Source: Sphagnum magellanicum (taxonomy: Eukaryota; Streptophyta; Sphagnopsida; Sphagnales; Sphagnaceae). Taken from it: a stretch of 64,000 nt of DNA. Below are positions 40,990 to 53,862 of the stretch, one piece after another; the first letter of the stretch is position 1; the number at the start of each line of letters is the position of its first letter. The translations under genes and the position numbers were made by a program. The notes beneath the pieces were generated by a model, which was not told the origin of the DNA, ran no database searches, and saw only the letters and a program-made list of their open reading frames with translations. The stretch is from NCBI GenBank assembly GCA_021904315.1, contig CM038922.1, forward strand, positions 10,949,347-11,013,346, written 5' to 3'.

Positions 40990-43135
40990 ATAAAAGGGCA
41001 AAGAAATCAGAGTGGGAATTAAACAAGGTTTACTACCAAGATAAATGGGCTACAAGGTTTTGATGGTTTGAAGCAATATGTGGGAAGGATGGCAAAATGA
41101 AGATGGTTGTATGTTAAATTTACATTAACATAAAGGGGAAGGAGAAGCTTTTAATTCTGAACCTAAACTCCCTTGTTAAACATTTTGGTTTGAGGAAATG
41201 CATAAAGGCAAGGGCCTAAAATTGTTGTTGGAGAATTATATATTTGCCCTACTAATGTTCATGTGCAAAACAAAAAGTTGTATGCATCTAGGGGATGGGA
41301 CAATGTTGATGTTCAAGTTGCAAATAATAATAAGGTAGAGAAAATAAATAAATACCTACAATTTGTGTCAATTTTTCATTTGTTGCAACAAGATAAGCCC
41401 ATGACAAATTTTGAAACATCTAAAAACCTTTTTCAATTTTTGAAAATTGTCCACACAAGCATTGGTCAGATACAACTAGTTGGACCATAGCTGAAGTAAT
41501 GCATGGCATTATCTTATGAACTATAAAAATTGTTGTTTAAGTAACACAATTTATTTCAATGAATTGTGATGAAGTGATAACCCTTGACAACCAATCTTGG
41601 TTATCGGTTCCTACTTATGTGGTTGAGCAATGGAAGAACATTCCAATTTTACTTAATTTATAGCATGTTATGGATGAAGCCACATTTGATAATTTAACCC
41701 ACTTAATTGTGGAAAGCCTTTTGATGTTTGAAGAGTTGAATGAAACAAAAGTGGCAAACAAACTTGTTTATTTTGGGGCAAATGGAATGATAATATTCCA
41801 AGGCCTCAAACCCGATGTTACAACACAACTAATGCAAAAGCATATTCCTTTTGTGAATGGTGTGCACTACATGACACACCACACCAACCTGGTTGTTTAG
41901 ACTTTTAGTGGTTTGACATTGGTGGCAAATATTAAGACATTGCTTATTGGTATGTATAACTTTTTTGCCCATAACCCTAACCAGGCTCTTGAAGCATCCA
42001 AACTAATTAAGCTTTTGGAATGAAAAGAATATTATGACCCATTGGATTTCTATCTCGTTGCCATCTAAGCAGGTCTTGAATGAATACAAGGCTTTTATTA
42101 TGAAAATGGTAGTTGATAGTGCAAATGTTCAAATCGCAAAAGCCAACTATGAATCATTATGTGATGCGGAGACATTGTTGGGCCTTGCTTGCACCATTCC
42201 CCTTCTTGAGGTGGTGTAAAGTTTTTCCAAATTTGCACAAGGTTGTGGAACCTTCATATGTGATTTTGTTGCTCCTCTGAAATTAGTTAAAGCAAATCCC
42301 TTTACAATGTATTGTGAAAACTCATCAAAATTTTCACATCACCAATTTAGTTTCTTCTATGACCTTGTTGAACATGCCAATGACCAATTGTGCCTAACCT
42401 AGTGGATAGAACCTACCATTAGAATTGAGTATGTTGCCTTTTTATTTTGGTGTCAAGCTTTATATGTTATATATCATGGATTGAATCACGAAGGTCATGA
42501 ACATGGTGACTAAAGAGATGTGGGTTGTATGTTTTGAAGATGTACAACAACAATGTTTAAAGGTTGTTGTAGGTTTAATTTGTGAATTAAAAAGGCAATT
42601 TGTAGTTCAAGAATTCTTGAATGCAATTAAGGTGATCTACCCACAATATTTTTTAGCTCCTGAGATGAAAATAACATTTCTAAGCCACTTGGTCACTCTT
42701 CATGCACATTTTAGGCTTAGGGGTCTTTTAATGTTTTTGGTGGTCTAATATTAAACCCCATCCCTTTTGGTGAGTAGTTTTTTTTTTCAAACTAACCATG
42801 CAAAATCATTGTTGAAGTGCCATGTTGCTTTTTCATGACTACAACCCAACTACAAGGATGTGGTAGTTGTTTAAATTTAACACAATTTTGAACCATTATA
42901 TTTCAAAGTGGTTTATTTTGGTGAAACTATGTATGGTGATGGTGTTGGGCAATGTGAAGATGAATGAGTCTTTTCCAACCTTTCCTTTGTCAAATCAAAG
43001 TTACGAAATTGCCTTACTAAACATTTAAACCTCATTGTTAAGAAATATGCTTAGTCTTTCTAAAATTTGGAAACATTCCTTTTCTACATTATTATTTGTG
43101 ATTAGAATGAGGCCAAGTCTAAATATGGGTTCAAT
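40990..43135 (+). pseudogene. Broken hAT-superfamily transposase (TTF/ZNF862-like)
   Basis: Fragments in all forward frames fall in the order of this family. At about 41030-41210 is the zinc-finger entry region (QDKWATRF, a stop, then GKDGKMKMVVC, a stop, IKGKEKLLIPNLNSLVKHFG). 41670-41900 has DEATFDNLTHLIVESL ending in GVHYMTHHTNLVV. At 42027-42110 THWISISLPSKQVLNEYKA aligns with the family's TRWIS-LxPxKRVxxEYK block, after a frameshift and stop near 42023. 42497-42720 is a helical linker. 42935-43100 has VMVLGNVKMNESFPTF, the hAT dimerisation motif (normally VLGSVEDERTFS). Several in-frame stops and frameshifts mean no product. The family assignment is from memory of plant and animal relatives. 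No terminal repeats were located. Confidence 0.75.
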
Positions 43136-45321
43136 GCTTAACTCTACTATCAAGTTGCATTAGTGGGTTTATAAGATACTAGTAGGATGCATCAAGGGGA
43201 AATTGCTGATTTTTGAAACCAAATATGTATTTTTATTCACACTAGATGGTGACACTGAATGAAATCCTTTGATGCATCTATTTTGTATATGGTGGTTGGT
43301 TAATTTATACTTCACATCACAATCCCACATGGTTGTCAATGTTGGCTTGTGATTGTGCATTGATGGACTTATGTATTAAACTCTAGGTTAAAATTAAAAC
43401 AAGTTCCAAACATTTCCAATTTTTAAACTTCCAATTAGGATTTTGGTTTCCTCATTAATTTAATGACTAATCCATCAAATTTTAGTATGTTGGTAATCAT
43501 ATAATTTTGCTCCTTTCATGTTGTAGAATTTTGCATCTAGTGTGGGATGTGAAAATACATTACGATGGTAGATTTTGGGCAACAATATTTATTTATTTTG
43601 GGTGCATTTTGTATTATTTTGGGTGCAAATTTTCTTTCATTTCATCTAGCGTTTTGATAAACGCATAAAGTAGATTTTTAATACAAAGTCTCCAACACAA
43701 TTCTTGTTACCTTTCAAATGATAATGTTTTTTCAACAAACTTTTATGTATTCACACATTTACATTTGTTTGAATGAAAAACCTCATCTAGATGTTTTTGT
43801 GAAATCAAATGAATGGAATTCTCCATATATAATTGAAATGGGAAAATGAATTCATATGTAATATATGATTGAATATTTCATCAAGTTTGGTAATCATTTG
43901 AATGATTTTTGTAATATATTTTCATTTTGCAATATATTGTGACGTACAATTTCCTCATTAATATATTCTTTAATCATTCAATATCAATTTCAAAGTGGGA
44001 TTTTTAAAAAAATCTTATTATTTGGATTTTGAACTACCTTTGCCATTTGCAAAACACCCTTTTAATATTAGGGTAGTAGATGTTTAAAAACACATAATTT
44101 CAAAAAGTAGTATTTGTAAAAACAATCTTTAACCATTGTAATGTGGTTTCACTTGATAATGAGTGAAAAATGTATTAATGGATGCATATTTAATCATTTG
44201 CTTGCAAGTCTAAATCTAAGATGTGGCATGCATTGTCAACATGCATGATGTAGGAGAGCTTGATGTTCTTGTACCAAAGTTTACAAATACTAGGGTTATC
44301 AAAATGTTGAAATCTTGAGCTGTAAAATGCCTAGATTAAGTTAGATGCAACTATTCATGGGGTTTATTGACATTCACTTCTACTTCAAAGTTCTCATTTC
44401 CAGGTATGTTTTTTTCTTCCCTTTTCAATATTGTTTCTATTTTATCTTTTATTATTTTATGTTGTGTTTTTTCTTTATTGGCATTCGTGTTTAGAATTTA
44501 AATCTTTGAGCTCTTTACTTACAACTACTTGCACATTGCATTGTGAGTCGTAATTGTTTCTTTGATAAGCAAAAATGGTGGAAAGATGGCAACCACAAAA
44601 TAAAACTAATATTAACAATAGGTAGGACCCAAGCACGTATCTTCACACCTCTTCAAATTAGTTTGTGGCCACAAAATTTATCATGCTAGAATGTTTGTCA
44701 CCTCATATTTGACATTGTTTTGCATCTAGTAGTCTCATAAATTTAAGTGTGAAAAAAATTGTCACTACATGAACTCATAACATTCTTTAAATGCTCACCG
44801 CAAGGTTTAAAACTTTTCATGGACTACTTAACATAGCCGATTTAAAGACAAAAAAACCTAGGTATAGCCAATTTGAGCTACAAGTCTTTAAAAAAAATTG
44901 CCACCTAACACCCCCCACTATGGGTAGATAGTAACCAAACACTTTACTGGGACAAAATGGGGAAAAAAAAAAAAAAACATTGAAAGAAACAAACACTGTT
45001 GGTAACTGTCCCTGACGGACTCAGACAGATTTTACTTGAGACACACTTTTGTACAGGATCGTTAAATTGTAGCCAGTGGACCGAATAGTGGCGACACGCT
45101 CCCCAAAATAGAGGTAAGTTTGGCGAATTCTTTTTGAGAAAAAGGAGAATTTTCGCTAGAAATTTGATGCAGTTTCACCATTTGGCGATTTTGTACCAAA
45201 AAGAAAAACAAAACAGACTGGCAACCAGTGCCAACAGTGGACGACAATGGACATATAGGTAGTTGAAATTAGGGTTAGTTAATAATAAATACTGAACACT
45301 TCTGTATTCTTTAGTTACCTC
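43136..45321. other. AT-rich intergenic, no gene
   Basis: Nothing coding is recognisable. 45110-45235 contains TTTGGCGAATT, TTTTCGCTAGAAATT and TTTGGCGATTT, shared loosely with 27.5 and 39.4-40.0 kb. Confidence 0.5.
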
Positions 45322-45712
45322 ATAAAGTTATCCCTAAAGTCAATTAGGGGGCGAGAAGGGCGCGTTTTGGCATAATTAGGGTATCAAAATGCGTGACTGG
45401 GAATGAAATTTTACAAAACAAAATAACTGGGATCCAAATCAGTTTTTCCAGCAATTTTGGTGATGAACTGAGTTTCACCCCCGCTTCATTTTTCACGAGC
45501 GCCTCCACTGCTTCTACATAGATTTTCACTGCTCCTACCTGCACTACTATAATTACTCTCAAACCTTGTGCATTAAATGCTGAATTTTAGCATTTCATAG
45601 TGAGATTTTATAAAATTTCCTACCTTTGGGGATACCACTGAAAGAAGGGATAGGGGATGAAAGCAGAGGGGATAGGGAGTGAAAGAGAGGGTGACTTTAC
45701 AAATAACTTTAG
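45322..45712. mobile_element. ~390-bp terminal-inverted-repeat element, copy A
   Basis: The left end is ATAAAGTTATCCCTAAAGTC. The right end read on the minus strand is TAAAGTTATTTGTAAAGTCA. The flanks TTACCTCA and GTACCTAA agree at six of eight bases, a possible target duplication. Internal landmarks shared with copies at 57822 and 61395: ATTAGGGGGCGAGAAGG, ACTGAGTTTCA, CATAGATTTTCACTGCTCC, CATTTCATAGTGAGAT, GGGGATACCACTGAAAGA. Non-coding, so nonautonomous. Confidence 0.7.
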
Positions 45713-48700
45713 TACCTAATGAGCATTGGCAATGGGAGTTATGCAAGAATATGCAAAAGTTTTTTACACCTTGCAAAATATGACAGATTACAACTTGGGC
45801 TAAGTTACATTTTTCCATTTACCAGTACAGCATTGAACAAGGTGGGCCATGGCAGACCAAATAACTACACTGGTACCTTCACCTTCTATTGCATGAGGCC
45901 TCTTAGAGGCTATATTTAACTTGGGACATGTTAAATCTGGACTTTGAGATCCTTGTTTTAGCCTAGGACAGTACATTTATAATGTTTAAAAACAACCCAA
46001 AAAAAGGTTTGGAGTTTTCATCATGGTAACAATGTCGGTGCTGGTTCACCAAGACCTTCTAGAGTGACCATTTGATCCTCTTGCACCAAACTTAGCTACC
46101 GCCGCCCTAACTAGCTTTGCACTTCATGCTACATAATATATATGTTAATTTTCCAGGCTTTTTATGCACGTTCCATTTCAGGGGCCACTTCCATTGTGCA
46201 TGTGAGACAATAAACATCTCCTACAGAGCTTTGTCCAACACATTTTCAGGGTTTTTTTTTTTTTGCACTTAGGTGGTTTTACCTTGAATCACATTGTATA
46301 ATTTTCACGTTCTATGTGTTTAACAAAAAAAAATTATTTCATTTAATATGCATGTTTTGTTATCTTAGGCCAAATTTGAATCCAATGCATGTTTCTTCAA
46401 AAGAAAAAGTACTCACCAACAGCTAAGATTCAAGTGCTGAAAAAAATAAAATAAAATAAAATAAATATATATATATATAAACAAATTCACAAGGTCAAAA
46501 CAATCAAACTGCATCATAATTGAGCAAGTATACATAAGGTTAAGCATTGTTGGCCATTCTTGTGTTTAAAAATGCTCATTAGGGGTGTTTAGCATCTTTC
46601 ATTGTGCATTACCTACCCTTGTTGGATATCAACATCTTATCAAATTATTTTTATCTAATATATTTGTGCTTCATACATTCAATTTTTATAGTTCAAAAAT
46701 ATACTTTAATTTGAAATAGTTTAATTAAAGTTGATTAAGTTTTTTTTTTGCATGAATAAAATCATAGTCAAATGAGCCATCAAAGTGAGTGGACACTCTT
46801 TAAAATTATATTTTTGTATGTTCGAAAAATCACAAGAGAAATAGAATAATTTGAATTGTCATAATATTTTTTGAAATATTTTTCATTAATTGCAAAGTTT
46901 ATATGCTCAAAGCTTGACACAAATCAAAAATGTTTTTGCATGTTCAAAACATTCAAAAATTGAGAATGAATAATTCTTATTTTTTTTCAAACATCATTTT
47001 TTTCTACCAAATTTGCACCATTCCTTTTGAAAATTGAAGAGGATTTTAACATTGACAATTAGAAGGGCAAAAAGATTTGAACTAATGATTTATTTTTTTT
47101 GTAATTCATTTGAACACATTTGGTTCAAAAGTGTTTTTGACTCTAAAAATGATGGATTTTGAAAATGTGACTTTGACAAAAGTTATTCCTATATATGTGA
47201 TAAAGGGCATGAATGCATAATATACATGATATAAAATAAATTTATAATCAAAATGTATTTATATCTAAAATGCAGTGTTAAATGGAGTATTCAAAATACA
47301 AATTTTTAAATTATAAACCAAAGTGAAAATGTTACATGTCATGTGCAATCCTTAAAAAAAGACTTTTACCTTGGTGCCCTTGGCTCCTTTGACCATGATT
47401 TCATTTGCATGTGATATTCATCCCAATTATGATGGAAGTAACCTTTGAAGGGATAATGACCTATGTGCATGTACATGAAATGTTAAGGATGGTAACATTT
47501 ATGTGTGGGATGTTCACTTTCTATTTAAGAATAAACCAAAGCTTGGAGGTGAATTGTAAACTTTATACCAACTTGTGTGGTCCTAAGGTTAGGTGGAAAG
47601 TTCACAACAAATTTTTGTTTTTAACATATTTATTTTCTCATTAATCCACTATCAATTTCCACCATGGTAACAAAACTAGGTTGTTTTCAAAAAAAGGAAA
47701 ATTAAAGTTGCATGATTTTTCATTCAAAAACATTTCTAGAATTTTGAGTGTTTGTTTCTAACATCCTTTTTCCATGTATACCTTGGTGGTTAAACTTAAC
47801 GTCCACATGATGAATTGTCTATGGAGTTTCTATGTGAACAATTATTGCAAGAAGAGTTGTGATTAAGGCAAAAAGTATTTAACCAAACATTAACACATTG
47901 GGAGCATCACCAATAACCATTAGAAACCTATGGGAAAACATTCAAACATGATGAGAACACCAAGATCCAAAAATAAATAAAACCCACACTTTTCATTTGT
48001 CTATGGGTTCAAGAAAACCCCAAATGGGCTATGGAATTTTCATAGGGAAGGCATCAATTGTCCACCTTATTGAGCACATATGATCCCTAAACCCTAAACT
48101 TTGAAGTTCAAATGTCTTTATCATCCATTTTATATGATATATAAACTATTGTAATCTTTGGTTTAAAATCATGTGATGGTATCAATGTATTATAATTAAC
48201 CTACTTCATGTGCACAAGATCAATGAGTAATAATATTCACACATAGGTCAACCTTTTGTTGGTTTGTGTGCACTTGACCTACTAGTTATTTGTTGGTTAT
48301 TTCATGTTCAATCCATTAGTTCCTTATCATTTTTCAAAAGCCCATAACCAAATGTTATTTTTCTAGAAAATTTTCAAAACTTGGAACCAAAGTCTTTTTA
48401 ATTCCAAAATTTTAAAACAAAACCTTCCTATCATTAATTTTCTTGGCTGAACAATACCTTCAAATACCTATTTTTAGTTTGTTTAATAATACCCATTTAT
48501 TTTGCAAAAAGGTTGAGTTTGAAATACCCCAATTAAACCACCTAACACTAGTTTCTTACCTCTAGGCATAGCCATTAAATGCACACAAAACTCCCAACAT
48601 ATCCTTTGGGTGATCTAGCACCCACATTAATACCAATGTTGATTTAATCTACATGTTCATGCCTATATCAATAATGGTATCAACAATGTTATTGACTACC

Positions 48701-50100
48701 ATACTAGCTTGGTAGTTGATCTTTCAATACATGCCTTAATATCCAAATATAACTAGGATTGTATTTGCAATAATTGGTTTAAAATCATACTAGGTTGGTC
48801 TTAGGGTTTAGAAACTAGAGTTAATATTTGGTACTTAGGGATTTTGGTTAATCTCTTTTCTAGTACCAATGTTTTTTCTAATAATAAGATTTTTTCAAAT
48901 GTGTGAGTCTTGTGGTTTCAATTATGTTATATTTTCTATTTGCTAACACCCCCCTTTCTAACTTTCCATGCAATTGTTGGGCACCAAACTTCATGACGAA
49001 GCCCCATTCTATGTAAGTTTCTAAGCTCAATGTCCAAATTCCATTTGCAGTTTTCTTTGTTTTGTTTTTTCAATTTAAATGTCACAAGTTTTTCACATAA
49101 TTGTAAAAAAAATGCATTTTGATATTATCATCATAATGTTAATTTGGTCATTGGTTTCTTTGTTGTGGGTGTCTTTCATGGCCATTTTGTTTTTGTTCTC
49201 ATCTTTATAAGAATGACATAAGTTTTACATTTTTCTTTGTGAAAAGGATGCATTTATCAAATTATGCATTGTGTGTTTGTAATCAAATGGTTTACAACAC
49301 ACATTTTGTTAAGTCTTTGTGATTTAAGGTGTGATTAATCTTCAGCACTTTGTTTACAACCTTTGTTAAGTTTCTATCTCCTATGGACTTGATTACTCAT
49401 TACAATGCACATTGTGAAGATTGATGGGGAGATCAAAAAGTATACCATCATTGGAATGACAAGTGGATTTAAACAACAATTTGTTACCATTGTGAACATG
49501 AAAATACAATTTGTAGAGTTGGTCAACGAAGAAGTTAATGCTAAGTGAGAAATAACATGGAATGTTCAACTTGTTGAAATCTAGAAAAACTAAGGGCATT
49601 GGCACCCACAAGATCACACCTCTCTTACTTGGGCTCTTTTCATCTTCAATGATCCTTGTGTTGTTGTCTAGATCCAAATTCTTCAAAGAATGAATTTCGT
49701 CATGTTCCACCCTACAAGACAAACATCTAGTACTAATAGCACAATGAAAGTAGGAAAGGTTTTTTTTTATAAGCCTTCCCATGGCATCACAAGCATGAAA
49801 AAACATGTTGCCAATAAGAATAACATTGTTTTGGATCAATACAAAACAAAAACAAAAAATAGCATATGAAATTGGAAAAGATAAACAAAAAGGGCAAAAA
49901 GGAAGATTGTGGCTCCAAACACAATTATTATGTTTTTCTCTAGCTCGTTTCCTTAAAAGCCAAGTGATCTTAGTCAACAAATGTTCATTGAAGATATGGT
50001 ATGATTGATTATTAAAGGGTGTCTAAGATTCTTTGTGGATGTTGAAAGCCCAAGGTTGCAACATCTTGTGATGTGGTAGTGTGATAAAATTAAATTTCCA
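45713..50100. other. AT-rich intergenic, no supported gene
   Basis: It contains an (AT) and TAAAA microsatellite near 46446-46480 and CCCTAAACCCTAAAC near 48087. The longest frame, 49393-49980 on the minus strand (195 codons), shows no recognisable domain and is more likely a decayed element than a gene. Confidence 0.45.
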
Positions 50101-50169
50101 TCACATAAGCAACATGACTAAAAGCATATCCCAACTATGTTGACTAAAGGGATGGAGTAGTCTATGCTC

Positions 50170-50440
50170 CCAATCATTACACAATGTGCAATAACCATTA
50201 CTATATTTGACTTCCAGATGTCGATAATTGGATTTGATACGTTTGTGTTTGTCATCAGTTTTATTAATGACAAATGGTTGTTTGGCCACATTACTATAAA
50301 ATTTTGTAACACTTTTAACACCTTTAAAATAACATTAGGTGAAGAAATGTTGTATCTTATGCACCATTGTAAATTTTTGCACCTTTCAATGGTTCATGAT
50401 GATGCACCCCCAAACTCCGTGGTAGATTCAACTACGAGTC
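50170..50440 (+). pseudogene. Possible hAT transposase fragment
   Basis: In one forward frame, FVFVISFINDKWLFGHITIK followed by NTFKITLGEEM resembles the hAT transposase stretch where a trained eye expects a catalytic-core strand, DKW...HVT and a T-G-LA block. Stops lie upstream and downstream. Weak, pattern-based call. Confidence 0.3.
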
Positions 50441-50516
50441 TAAATGTGAAAACAACAAAAAGATAAGGAGTTGGGGCACGTTCCTTGGCTCAGAGCACTT
50501 TGGGGGTAGAGGGGCA

Positions 50517-51321
50517 TGTTAGAGCTCCGGGATGGGGACTAGAATGAGTGACAATCAATTCAATTACTCATCTGAACCTATACAAACCAAACAACAAGTT
50601 GGTTAGTACATAGTTGAAGCACTTTTGGTGCATGGACGAACCACGAACAAACACAAATTCACAAGACTCACCATGGCCCGGACTTGGGGGAAGCCACCAC
50701 CTTCCCCCTCATAGTATACTCTGTGCTTAGCCATAGGACCAACACCCAAATGTCATTTTGTCTTAGGACTCCCAAGTCCTTAAATTCCCAAAATTGGGAC
50801 AATTTTGGACTCTCGTAACTTTGGAAGCCCATAACTTTATGTGCAGACCTCTGATTGAGGTGATGTCTACAACAAAGTTGTAGCCTTTGTCGAAATCTTT
50901 CCAATGGTATGTGGCACGTCACCTTCACGCAAGGAAATCAGGGTGATTCTTGACTTTTAGTGGTCGGGAGTCAAATTGACAATTTGACTTTCTGCCCTTC
51001 TTTTGGCCATAACTTGTGTTTTAATTAATCAAATGGGTCATTCGAGCCCATTTTAGACATCTATGTTGCAAGAGCTTTCCAATGATATAAGGAACTTTTC
51101 AATCCAATGAGTTTTGACTCCTACAATCGCCCTCTAAAAATTCAGGAGTACGTTGGGACTCCAACTCCCAAAGTGGGAACTCATTTGGGAGTGTGGAGGT
51201 TCATTCACTCACACTCTCTTGCACTCCCGGGAACATAAAATGTGACTCTTGGGCTCACTCTTGGCTCGCACCTTTACAAGCCCTTACCTTGGTCATGAGC
51301 TCAAACTTAAGGTTATGACAC
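50517..51321. mobile_element. Possible solo LTR or retrotransposon remnant
   Basis: The segment is GC-richer than its flanks. It starts TGTTAGAGCTCC and ends TTATGACA, and contains phrases such as GGCCATAACTTGTGTTTTAA and CAAGAGCTTTCCAATGATAT that resemble plant LTR sequence I have seen. No target-site duplication was found, so the borders are uncertain. Confidence 0.25.
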
Positions 51322-52584
51322 ATGTTTTGAGTGTAATGTTTAAGGCATGCCAATTTGACATTAATGATATTAAAATTAGATTTGGGATGAAGTAAGTGTG
51401 ATTAATGTGCAAAATGTTTTGCAAAAAAAAACATGGACGAAAAAGCTAGAAAAATGGAAACAAAAATGGGAACTTGTGTGTACGATGGTTAGCTTGAGGC
51501 CACCAAAATTGGAGATGCTTGTAAAAACTCAATATGTTGGAATATTCTATGACCATTAACCTTTGCTACAGTTAACAAACTTTTAAACTATAGGCTTATA
51601 TATTATTAAGATCTATGTGGACATTGACCAAAGTAGTGATAGAAACCTTGAGCCCTATGGTGGAGTAGTGAATTTTGAATTAGACCAAAAGGTATTCGTT
51701 GCTCTCAAATGCTTTGTTCATTGTTTTTTCAATATGTAAAGAGTACCACATTCAAATAGATATAAATACATCTTTGACATGTGGAAATTTTGAACTTGAA
51801 TTGGAAATTTTGTATGCAAGAATGGGTTTTAAAGTCATCACAATGTTGGAACTTTTTTTGTCATTTGTTACATGTTTCAATGTTATTGCCACACAACATG
51901 TGTATACTCCAATTTGATTCTTGGTTTAAAGGGTTTCAATGTGTCATTGGAATATGCTAACAAGGAAAGAACAACAACAATTGTGGAAGAACATGACCAG
52001 AAAGTGCTATTGTTTATATTGATGAAAGTTTCAAAGCATTTGGACCTCATGCTCATAGAAAACATTCTACCTTTGACACCCAATTTTGATGATTCCTTAT
52101 AGGGAATTGCAATTTTTATTAAGGAAGTTAGCTTCTCCTTGTTGAAAACTAAATTGTGTTTATATCACATAAATATTTATGAATGAAAGTGATGTAAAAT
52201 CACCATTGCAATGGTGGAAAGATCATTAAAAACAATCTCCTATGGCTGCATTTCTAGTTTGACAACTTTTGGGCATTTCAAGGTCCCAAATTGAAATAAT
52301 ATATATTTTTAGCATTGCAAAAATATTGACTAATTTGCTATGGTATCAATTGAGAGTGCAAGATTTAGACAAGCTTGTTGATTTGTAAAAATTGGTTGAG
52401 CAATGTGAGACATGTTGCTTTGAAAGATGGAGGAGTTCTTCACTATTGAAGAGGAGTTATTTGATGATTATGATCGAAGAGCTTGAAAAGATTGGATATT
52501 TTGAGAATGATGCCCTATAATTGAATGGTGAAGGGCATTTTGGTTTTGAGTTTTCATTATGTACTTGGATTTTGTCATTGCAAT
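51322..52584. other. AT-rich intergenic, no supported gene
   Basis: Short overlapping frames (51699-52102) without recognisable domains; possibly transposon decay. Confidence 0.4.
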
Positions 52585-53060
52585 GGTTGGTGATGTAATT
52601 TGCTATAGAACATAGATGCTCCCAATTTCCAATATGTATTATTCCAATCTAGTATGACATTTGGCACTTGATTGCCTACTCTTTTGATTGGGTTTTGTAA
52701 ATGTTAGTGATGCAATCTATAATGGAGCAGAAATTATCCCAATTTATGGATGTTTTCTTTTGGCAATTTCCCATGACATGGGACATTTCCATGGGTACTC
52801 TAATGGTTGCATTTCAATGAGTACTTTAATGTGGGTTAGGTGTTTGTGATGCATTATGGAACAAAGGTGCTCCTAGTTGACCAAATTATGTGTTTGTGAT
52901 GCACTTTGCAGTAAAACAAAGGTACTCCTAGCTTATAACATTTTTTTTGGCAATTTGCCATGACCGTTGACATTTTAGTGGCTACTCTTGTGAGTCCTTG
53001 CGTGTTGGTGATGCATTCTCTGGTAGAATAGAGTAATGCTTCTAGTTTATGACACCTCTA
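52585..53060 (+). repeat. Highly diverged tandem array, about 5 units
   Basis: GTGATGCAWT followed by a GGWAnAACAAAGGTGCTCCTAG-like string recurs near 52587, 52706, 52846, 52893 and 53007. Two longer spacers also share TTTTGGCAATTTSCCATGAC. Spacing varies between about 47 and 140 bp. Confidence 0.6.
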
Positions 53061-53229
53061 GTTGATGAAGCCATGACATAATAAGAAAACCCTAAACCTA
53101 AACCAACATTCTGACATTCTGTTGTGTCTTACATTAATACCATGGTCCATTATAAATATCACCTGGAATTGAACTATTGAACTGTATATTGATACCATTG
53201 CGCACACATTTCATAAACCCAAGTTTATT

Positions 53230-53340
53230 TATACATACCAGACTGGTATGAACATTTTAAATATCTTTCAATAGCATTACTGGGCTGGTATGTCAAAAAT
53301 ATGAATACCAGAACAACACTGGTTGGTAGTTGGTACCATG
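53230..53340. mobile_element. Fragment related to the 19678-19911 inverted-repeat element
   Basis: ATACCAGAACAACACTGGTT followed by GGTAGTTGGTACCA (53304-53337) matches the right end and flank of the 19.9-kb element (ACACCAGACCAACACTGGTT, GATAGTTGATACCA) at most positions. A near-palindrome CATACCAGACTGGTATG lies at about 53235-53251. Confidence 0.45.
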
Positions 53341-53862
53341 GTAAAAATCCCTAAATCCATTTAAATTAATTATTAATAGTACATATATTCCATGCTTCCA
53401 CTAAATCAGGGTCTCTGAGTTCAAATCTAACATTTTTTGGGCTTAATATGGCCTCTAGAGGCCTCACTCAAAAAGGTCAAGGTGCCAACATGGGTGCTGG
53501 TTCAACCTGGCCCCATCACTCCGACATGTGATGCATAAATTGCAATAAGAGCATGCCCAATGGCAGTTCTCTATCAATATTTAGCACATCCAATCTCCAC
53601 TGTTTAGTTTCTCCCCTAAACCCAGCCATGAACCCGAAAGGACGGATTGTACAAAGTGGATGACCATGTAAGTCTCATCACCTGAGCCAATCATTGTAGT
53701 TGGCCAATGAGAAATAGTCATTTATTGTTGAGAAATGGTCATTTCGTACTAGATGTGCACTTGCAAGGCACTACAAACATGTAAACTTTTACCAGCTCAA
53801 AGAACATTCACCATGTTTCCCTGTAAATCTTGATTAAGAAATGCTGTAAAAGCATCATCATC
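53341..53862. other. Intergenic, nothing recognised
   Basis: No gene, repeat or motif could be supported in this stretch. Confidence 0.5.

Noticed and set aside
49393..49980. 195-codon minus-strand frame, the longest in 43-53 kb
   Set aside because: Composition follows the AT-rich background (Phe, Leu, Asn, Ile, Cys), no motif is recognisable, and the segment lies in repeat-rich DNA. A translated search against transposon proteins could reverse this.
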